In this document: in pieces, positions 59,893 through 64,000 of the stretch
Numbering within the stretch: position 1 is the stretch's first letter
Layout of the letters: every line of letters begins with the position of its first letter
From: Aerolutibacter ruishenii
Lineage (GTDB): Bacteria > Pseudomonadota > Gammaproteobacteria > Xanthomonadales > Xanthomonadaceae
Direction of reading: 5' to 3'
NCBI RefSeq assembly: GCF_007830115.1
Contig: NZ_VLKP01000004.1
Coordinates: 62,001-126,000 of the forward strand
Length of the DNA: 64,000 nt
Notes under the pieces: model-generated
What the model was told of the DNA's origin: nothing
Seen by the model: only the letters and a program-made list of their open reading frames with translations
Databases searched by the model: none
Program-made: the position numbers and the translations under genes

Positions 59893-61503
59893 TTACATGC
59901 GGAACACGCCGAAACGCGTGCGGTCATCGATCGGAGCGTTGAGCGAGGCCGACAACCCCAAGCCCAGTACCCGGCGTGTGTCCGCCGGATCGATGATGCC
60001 GTCGTCCCACAGGCGCGCGGTGGCGTAGTACGGATTGCCCTGGGTTTCGTATTGTTCGCGGATCGGCGCCTTGAACGCTTCCTCCTCCTCCGGCGTCCAC
60101 ACCTTGCCGGTGGCCTCGATGCCGTCGCGGCGCACCGTGGCCAGCACGCTGGCCGCCTGCTCGCCGCCCATCACGCTGATGCGTGCGTTGGGCCACATCC
60201 ACAGGAAGCGCGCGCCGTAGGCGCGGCCGCACATCGCATAGTTGCCGGCACCAAAGCTGCCGCCGATCACCACGGTGAACTTGGGCACGTGGCTGCACGC
60301 CACCGCGGTCACCATCTTCGCCCCGTCCTTGGCGATGCCGGCCTGCTCGTACTTCTTGCCGACCATGAAGCCGGTGATGTTCTGCAGGAACACCAGCGGG
60401 ATGCCGCGCTGGTTGCACAGCTCGATGAAGTGCGCGCCCTTGAGTGCGCTCTCGGCGAACAGGATGCCGTTGTTGGCCACGATGCCCACCGGATACCCGT
60501 GCAGGTGCGCGAAGCCGGTGACCAGGGTCTTGCCGTAGCGCGCCTTGAACTCCTGGAAGTCGCTGCCGTCGACCACGCGCGCGATGACCTCGCGGATGTC
60601 GAACGGGCGGCGGGTGTCCTTGGGCACGATGCCGTAGAGCTCCTCGGCGGCGTAGAGCGGCTCACGGACCGGCTGCACGGCGACCGGCAGTGTCTTCTTG
60701 CGGTTGAGCGTGCCGACGATGTCACGCGCGATCTGCAGCGCGTGGCGGTCGTCCTCGGCGAAGTGGTCGGCTACGCCGGAGATGCTGGTGTGCACGTCGG
60801 CGCCGCCCAGGGTTTCGGCGTCCACCACCTCGCCGGTGGCGGCCTTCACCAGCGGCGGGCCGCCGAGGAAGATGGTGCCCTGTTCCTTGACGATGATGCT
60901 CTCGTCGCACATGGCCGGCACGTACGCACCGCCCGCGGTGCACGAGCCCATGACCACGGCGATCTGCGGGATGTTTTCCGCGCTCAGCCGCGCCTGGTTG
61001 TAGAAGATGCGGCCGAAGTGCTCCTTGTCCGGGAATACCTCGTCCTGCAGCGGCAGGAACGCGCCGCCGGAGTCGACCAGGTACACGCACGGCAACTGGT
61101 TCTCGCGTGCCACTTCCTGTGCACGCAGGTGCTTCTTCACCGTCATCGGGAAGTAGGTGCCGCCCTTGACCGTGGCGTCGTTGGCCACGATCACGACTTC
61201 CTGGCCCATCACGCGGCCGATGCCGCACACCATGCCGGCGGCCGGCGCGGCGTCGTCGTACATGCCTTCGGCGGCCAGCGGCGCGATCTCCAGGAACGGC
61301 GAGCCGGGGTCGAGCAGCGCGGTGATCCGGTCGCGCGCCAGCAGTTTGCCCCGCTCGGTGTGCCGGGTGCGGGCCTTGTCACCGCCGCCACCCGCCGCGC
61401 GGGCCAGCCGGGCGTCCAGTTCGTCCACCAGCGCGCGGTGATAGGCCACGTTGGCCTGGAAGTCCTGCGAGCGGGTATCGAGCTGGGAGGTCAGTGCGGG
61501 CAT
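59893..61503 (-). CDS. liuB: Methylcrotonyl-CoA carboxylase, beta (carboxyltransferase) subunit
   Basis: Carboxyltransferase subunit that moves CO2 from biotin to the acyl-CoA; 536 residues. It has [99 protein letters not shown] and the C-terminal half [70 protein letters not shown] 61503 ([16 protein letters not shown]) is the start. It is separated from liuC/liuD by lipoprotein 1 and the feo operon. Confidence 0.94.
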   Translation of the reverse strand: MPALTSQLDTRSQDFQANVAYHRALVDELDARLARAAGGGGDKARTRHTERGKLLARDRITALLDPGSPFLEIAPLAAEGMYDDAAPAAGMVCGIGRVMGQEVVIVANDATVKGGTYFPMTVKKHLRAQEVARENQLPCVYLVDSGGAFLPLQDEVFPDKEHFGRIFYNQARLSAENIPQIAVVMGSCTAGGAYVPAMCDESIIVKEQGTIFLGGPPLVKAATGEVVDAETLGGADVHTSISGVADHFAEDDRHALQIARDIVGTLNRKKTLPVAVQPVREPLYAAEELYGIVPKDTRRPFDIREVIARVVDGSDFQEFKARYGKTLVTGFAHLHGYPVGIVANNGILFAESALKGAHFIELCNQRGIPLVFLQNITGFMVGKKYEQAGIAKDGAKMVTAVACSHVPKFTVVIGGSFGAGNYAMCGRAYGARFLWMWPNARISVMGGEQAASVLATVRRDGIEATGKVWTPEEEEAFKAPIREQYETQGNPYYATARLWDDGIIDPADTRRVLGLGLSASLNAPIDDRTRFGVFRM

Positions 61504-61630
61504 CTTGGTGGTGCGTCCGTGTAAGGCGCGCATCAAACCACAAAGCAGCGCCAGGGGCCAAGGTTCGCGGGCGTTCGGACACGCAATGCCGTGCGGGCCG
61601 AGGGGCGTCGAATGGTCGCGGAAGTGAGTG

Positions 61631-61664
61631 AAAAAAAGAGGCCCGCTTTCGCGGGCCCCTTTTC
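61631..61664 (-). terminator. Intrinsic terminator of lipoprotein gene 2
   Basis: Minus-strand stem GGCCCGC/GCGGGCC (arms at 61640-61646 and 61651-61657) is followed by TCTTTTTTT. It lies 22 bp after the stop of lipoprotein gene 2 and 128 bp before the liuB start. Confidence 0.85.
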
Positions 61665-61685
61665 GTGCAACAGGCGTAGAGCCTA

Positions 61686-61973
61686 TTACTGCTTGGCTTC
61701 TTCGGCCGGAGCGGCAGCGGCGTCGGCAGCCGGGGCAGCAGCGTCGGCGGCCGGAGCAGCGGCGTCGGCAGCGGCAGCGGCGGCGTCGCCAGCAGTGGCC
61801 TCGGCGGCCGGAGCGGCGGCATCGGCCGGAGCGGCAGCGGCGTCAGCAGCCGGGGCCTCGACGGCAGCGGCGTCAGCAGCCGGGGCGGCTTCAACGGCAG
61901 CGGCCTCTTCCTTCTTGCAGGCGGTCAGGGCGAGGGCAGCGGCAACCAGGGCAACGTAGAGCTTGGTGTTCAT
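61686..61973 (-). CDS. Alanine-rich small lipoprotein 2
   Basis: A 95-residue predicted lipoprotein of unknown function. The signal peptide [19 protein letters not shown] (lipobox LTAC) differs from lipoprotein 1 by one residue. The mature chain is Ala/Asp/Pro/Glu repeats (PAADAAA units), more proline-rich than the paralogs and so perhaps less helical, ending PAEEAKQ. GGAG lies seven bases before ATG 61973. It has its own terminator, so it is a monocistronic insert within the liu region. Confidence 0.85.
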   Translation of the reverse strand: MNTKLYVALVAAALALTACKKEEAAAVEAAPAADAAAVEAPAADAAAAPADAAAPAAEATAGDAAAAAADAAAPAADAAAPAADAAAAPAEEAKQ

Positions 61974-62086
61974 GGAAATCTCCGGAAAGATGGACTGTAA
62001 CGATGAGGTGTTGGAAAGCGGTACAACGTGTCGACCCGCGCCATGAACAAGGGAAACCCCCTATTCATAAATGTCGTCGAGCCAAC

Positions 62087-62114
62087 GAAAAGCCGCTGGC
62101 GCACCAGCGGCTTC
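62087..62114 (-). terminator. Intrinsic terminator of lipoprotein gene 3
   Basis: Minus-strand AGCCGCTGG (62112-62104), loop TGCG, CCAGCGGCT (62099-62091) is followed by TTTCGTT. Perfect 9-bp stem, 39 bp after the stop of lipoprotein gene 3. Confidence 0.8.
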
Positions 62115-62150
62115 TCCAACCGTCAGGCCGCGAGCGGCCCTGGGGTCTGA

Positions 62151-62498
62151 TTACTGCTTGGCGGCTTCTTCAGCGCCTTCCTTAGCCTGCTCAGCGGCGT
62201 CAGCGGCCTGCTCAGCGGTGTCGGCAGCGGCGTCGGCAGCGCCGGCGTCGGTGGCGGTGGTGGCAGCGTCAGCGGCGGTGGCAGCGGCGTCGGCCGAAGC
62301 GGCAGCGGCGTCAGCCGAGGCAGCGGCGGCGTCAGCGGCAGCGGCGTCGCCGGTGGCGGCGGCGTCGGCAGCAGCGGTGGCAGCCTCGGCGGAAGCGTCG
62401 GCAGCCTCGGCGGCCGAATCAGCAGCCTGCTGCTGGTTCGAGCAGGCAGCCAAGGCAAAACCCAGGGCCAGGGCGAGCAGCGCCTTGTTCATGGTCAT
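62151..62498 (-). CDS. Alanine-rich small lipoprotein 3
   Basis: A 115-residue predicted lipoprotein. The signal peptide MTMNKALLALALGFALAAC (lipobox LAAC) differs from the other two. The mature part is SNQQQAADSAAEAADASAEA followed by long ADAAAA/SADAAA repeats and ends EEAAKQ. It is probably a single helix. The start is ATG 62498 or ATG 62492 (MNKALL). A perfect -35 TTGACA (62580-62575) with CATCAT 16 bp downstream is a plausible promoter. Function unknown. Confidence 0.82.
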   Translation of the reverse strand: MTMNKALLALALGFALAACSNQQQAADSAAEAADASAEAATAAADAAATGDAAAADAAAASADAAAASADAAATAADAATTATDAGAADAAADTAEQAADAAEQAKEGAEEAAKQ

Positions 62499-62552
62499 GA
62501 TGCGGTTTCCTCGTCAATAAATAGGGCAACGCGCAAAATGCGCGCCGTGTAC

Positions 62553-62580
62553 ATGATGACAAGCCGGAGAACGCTGTCAA
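62553..62580 (-). promoter_or_regulatory. Promoter of lipoprotein gene 3
   Basis: Minus-strand -35 TTGACA (62580-62575) is a perfect consensus hexamer; CATCAT (62558-62553) is a four-of-six -10 after 16 bp. The -35 lies in the loop of a larger hairpin described separately. Confidence 0.5.
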
Positions 62581-62600
62581 GGCGTTGACCGGCTTTTTTT
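62561..62600 (+). terminator. Plus-strand intrinsic terminator without an upstream plus-strand gene
   Basis: Stem AAGCCGG (62561-62567), inner stem AACGC/GCGTT (62570-62574, 62582-62586) and CCGGCTT (62589-62595) are followed by five T residues. It is well formed for plus-strand transcription, yet all neighbouring genes are on the minus strand. It might stop antisense transcription or be a remnant of a former arrangement. Confidence 0.7.
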
Positions 62601-62647
62601 GGTTAAGACGTCGTTATATCTAATGTCAGCCGATGAATGGGCGTTTC

Positions 62648-63823
62648 TCAGGCCAGTTCGACGGCGATCGCGGTGGCCTCGCCACCGCCGATGCACAGCG
62701 ATGCCACGCCCCGCTTGGCGCCGCGCTGGCGCAGTGCATTGAGCAGGGTGACCACCAGTCGGGCACCGCTGGCGCCGATGGGATGGCCCAGCGCCACCGC
62801 GCCGCCGTGCACGTTGACTTTGTCGCGCGGGATGCCCAGGTCCTTGATCGGGGCCATGGCCACGCACGAGAACGCCTCGTTGATCTCGAACAGGTCCACG
62901 TCGGCCACGGTCCAGCCGGCCTTCTGCAGCACCTTCTGGATGGCGGTCACCGGGGCGGTGGTGAACCATTCCGGTGCCTGCGAATGGGTGGCGTGGGCCA
63001 CGATGCGCGCCAGCGGCTTCAGGCCGCGCTCGGCCGCTTCGTCGGCGGACATCAGCACGGTGGCGGCAGCGCCGTCGGAAATCTTGGAGGACGAGGCGGC
63101 GGTCAGCACGCCGTCCTTGCCGAAGGCTGCGCGCAGGGTCGGGATCTTGGTGGTGTCGATCTTGCCCGGTTCCTCGTCGGAGTCGACCACCACGTCGCCC
63201 TTGCGGCCCTTGACGGTGACCGGGACGATCTCGTCCTTGAACGCACCGCTGGCCTGTGCGGCCTGCGCCAGCTTAACGCTCTCGGTGGAGTAGGCGTCCA
63301 GTGCCTCGCGGTCGAACTTGTACTCGGCACACGCCATGTCGCCGAAGACGCCCATCGCCTTGCCCTGGTACGGGTCGGTCAGGCCGTCAAACGCCATGTG
63401 GTCGATGAACTCGGCGCTGCCGTAGCGGATGCCGTTGCGCGAGCCGTTGAGCAGGTGTGGTGCGTTGGTCATCGACTCCATGCCGCCGGCAACGACGACG
63501 TTGGCCGAGCCGGCCTTGATGATGTCGTGGGCCAGCATGATCGCCTTCATGCCCGAGCCGCACACCTTGTTGATGGTGGTGCAGCCGGCCGAGGCCGGGA
63601 TGTTGGCCCCCAGCGAAGCCTGGCGCGCCGGCGCCTGGCCCAGGCCGGCCGGCAGCACGCAGCCCATGATGACTTCGTCCACCTGGTCGGCGGCGAGGCC
63701 CGCGTGTCCAAGCGCGCCGGTAATGGCGGCCGTGCCCAGCACCGGGGTCGCGACGCCGTTGAACTGGCCGAGGAAGGAACCGATGGCGGTGCGCTTGGCA
63801 CCGACGATGACGATGTCGGACAT
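62648..63823 (-). CDS. Acetyl-CoA acetyltransferase (thiolase)
   Basis: A 391-residue thiolase II/AtoB type enzyme. Catalytic Cys88 lies in TTINKVCGSGMKA; the second site is NVHGGAVALGHPIGASGAR with His, and SLCIGGGEATA carries the proton-shuttle Cys. It interconverts acetoacetyl-CoA and two acetyl-CoA and so would finish leucine degradation after HMG-CoA lyase and CoA transfer, fitting its place next to the isovaleryl-CoA dehydrogenase gene. ATG 63823 (MSDIVIVGAKRTAIG) is the start. Confidence 0.93.
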   Translation of the reverse strand: MSDIVIVGAKRTAIGSFLGQFNGVATPVLGTAAITGALGHAGLAADQVDEVIMGCVLPAGLGQAPARQASLGANIPASAGCTTINKVCGSGMKAIMLAHDIIKAGSANVVVAGGMESMTNAPHLLNGSRNGIRYGSAEFIDHMAFDGLTDPYQGKAMGVFGDMACAEYKFDREALDAYSTESVKLAQAAQASGAFKDEIVPVTVKGRKGDVVVDSDEEPGKIDTTKIPTLRAAFGKDGVLTAASSSKISDGAAATVLMSADEAAERGLKPLARIVAHATHSQAPEWFTTAPVTAIQKVLQKAGWTVADVDLFEINEAFSCVAMAPIKDLGIPRDKVNVHGGAVALGHPIGASGARLVVTLLNALRQRGAKRGVASLCIGGGEATAIAVELA

Positions 63824-63933
63824 GGACTGCTCCAGTGGGGGCCGGCGGTTTGCCGGGACACCCCGATTATCGCGCCGGTTGTTGCGCTGCCGCAAATCCG
63901 CACCCGTTCAGGCGGGCGCGGCGTTCCGGCGCC

Positions 63934-64000
63934 TCAGCTGTGGCCGTTGAACAGCTCGCGGCCGATCAGCATGCGGCGGATCTCATTGGTGCCCGCGCCG
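63934..64000 (-). CDS. liuA: Isovaleryl-CoA dehydrogenase, C-terminal end only (runs off the window)
   Basis: The last 21 codons read GAGTNEIRRMLIGRELFNGHS then stop, the conserved C-terminus of acyl-CoA dehydrogenases (GAGT-EIRRM-IGREL). Next to the methylcrotonyl-CoA carboxylase, hydratase and lyase genes the best match is isovaleryl-CoA dehydrogenase. The 5' part is outside the window. Confidence 0.75.
   Translation of the reverse strand, partial: GAGTNEIRRMLIGRELFNGHS

Noticed and set aside
59281-62498. Tandem-repeat or CRISPR-like pattern in the GCGGCGTCGGCAGC stretches
   Set aside because: The repeats are codon-level Ala/Asp runs inside lipoprotein genes, with no conserved repeat-spacer structure.

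Overview
The window is one continuous stretch of GC-rich bacterial chromosome, densely packed with core metabolic genes. I see no insertion sequence, prophage, CRISPR array or rRNA. The gene content points to Xanthomonadaceae (the Lysobacter, Luteimonas, Pseudoxanthomonas, Stenotrophomonas and Xanthomonas group). The strongest markers are an N-acetylornithine carbamoyltransferase in place of ornithine carbamoyltransferase, a fused N-acetylglutamate kinase/synthase, a his operon led by a TrpR-like regulator, large TonB-dependent receptors, and a leucine/isovalerate degradation gene set. The genus cannot be fixed from this window.

Layout. 1-3.5 kb: the end of a FecR-type anti-sigma regulator and a TonB-dependent receptor with an STN signalling domain. 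3.6-6.7 kb (minus): cysS-sufE-MFS exporter. 6.9-7.35 kb: a small secreted protein. 7.4-17.7 kb (plus): an arginine/proline operon, argF'-argG-argE-argB(NAGK/NAGS)-GNAT-argC-argH-proB-proA. It is preceded by a short ORF with clustered Arg codons and an intrinsic terminator that can be drawn as a ribosome-controlled attenuator. 17.7-21.3 kb: tRNA-Pro(CGG) on the minus strand, then hisS overlapping a MIO-type aromatic amino acid ammonia-lyase gene. 21.4-23.2 kb: a 7TM-diguanylate cyclase. 23.4-31.0 kb: a complete his operon (regulator-hisGDCBHAFIE), almost every junction overlapping. 31.1-32.7 kb: a secreted phosphoesterase. 32.8-35.5 kb (minus): methionine salvage mtnB-mtnD-mtnC and a fuculose-phosphate-aldolase-like gene. 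35.6-38.6 kb: two tandem APC permeases. 38.7-42.3 kb: a Nudix hydrolase, serA, and a D-2-hydroxyglutarate dehydrogenase-like flavoprotein divergent from serA. 42.3-47.4 kb: a TonB-dependent receptor divergent from a secreted phosphatase and a signal-peptide-bearing inorganic pyrophosphatase, possibly a phosphorus-acquisition module. 47.5-50.2 kb: an EfpL-like elongation factor, a short-chain dehydrogenase, and a cytochrome c fused to a beta-rich domain. 50.2-56.5 kb (minus): methylglutaconyl-CoA hydratase, methylcrotonyl-CoA carboxylase alpha, HMG-CoA lyase and a frameshifted PAS-GGDEF-EAL gene. 56.6-59.1 kb (plus): feoA-feoB-small Cys-rich membrane protein with a candidate Fur box. 59.3-64 kb (minus): three alanine-rich small lipoproteins, the methylcrotonyl-CoA carboxylase beta subunit, a thiolase, and the C-terminal end of isovaleryl-CoA dehydrogenase.

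How the parts fit. The first 31 kb is amino-acid anabolism (Cys charging and sulfur transfer, Arg, Pro, His). The last 16 kb is leucine/isovalerate breakdown, split into two blocks by an oppositely oriented ferrous-iron uptake operon. Regulation visible in the DNA includes the putative arg attenuator, a palindrome in front of the his regulator gene, a Fur-like box in front of feoA, and a strong tRNA promoter. Intrinsic terminators follow each of the three lipoprotein genes. A 113-bp nested inverted repeat between nudix and serA is the most striking non-coding structure.
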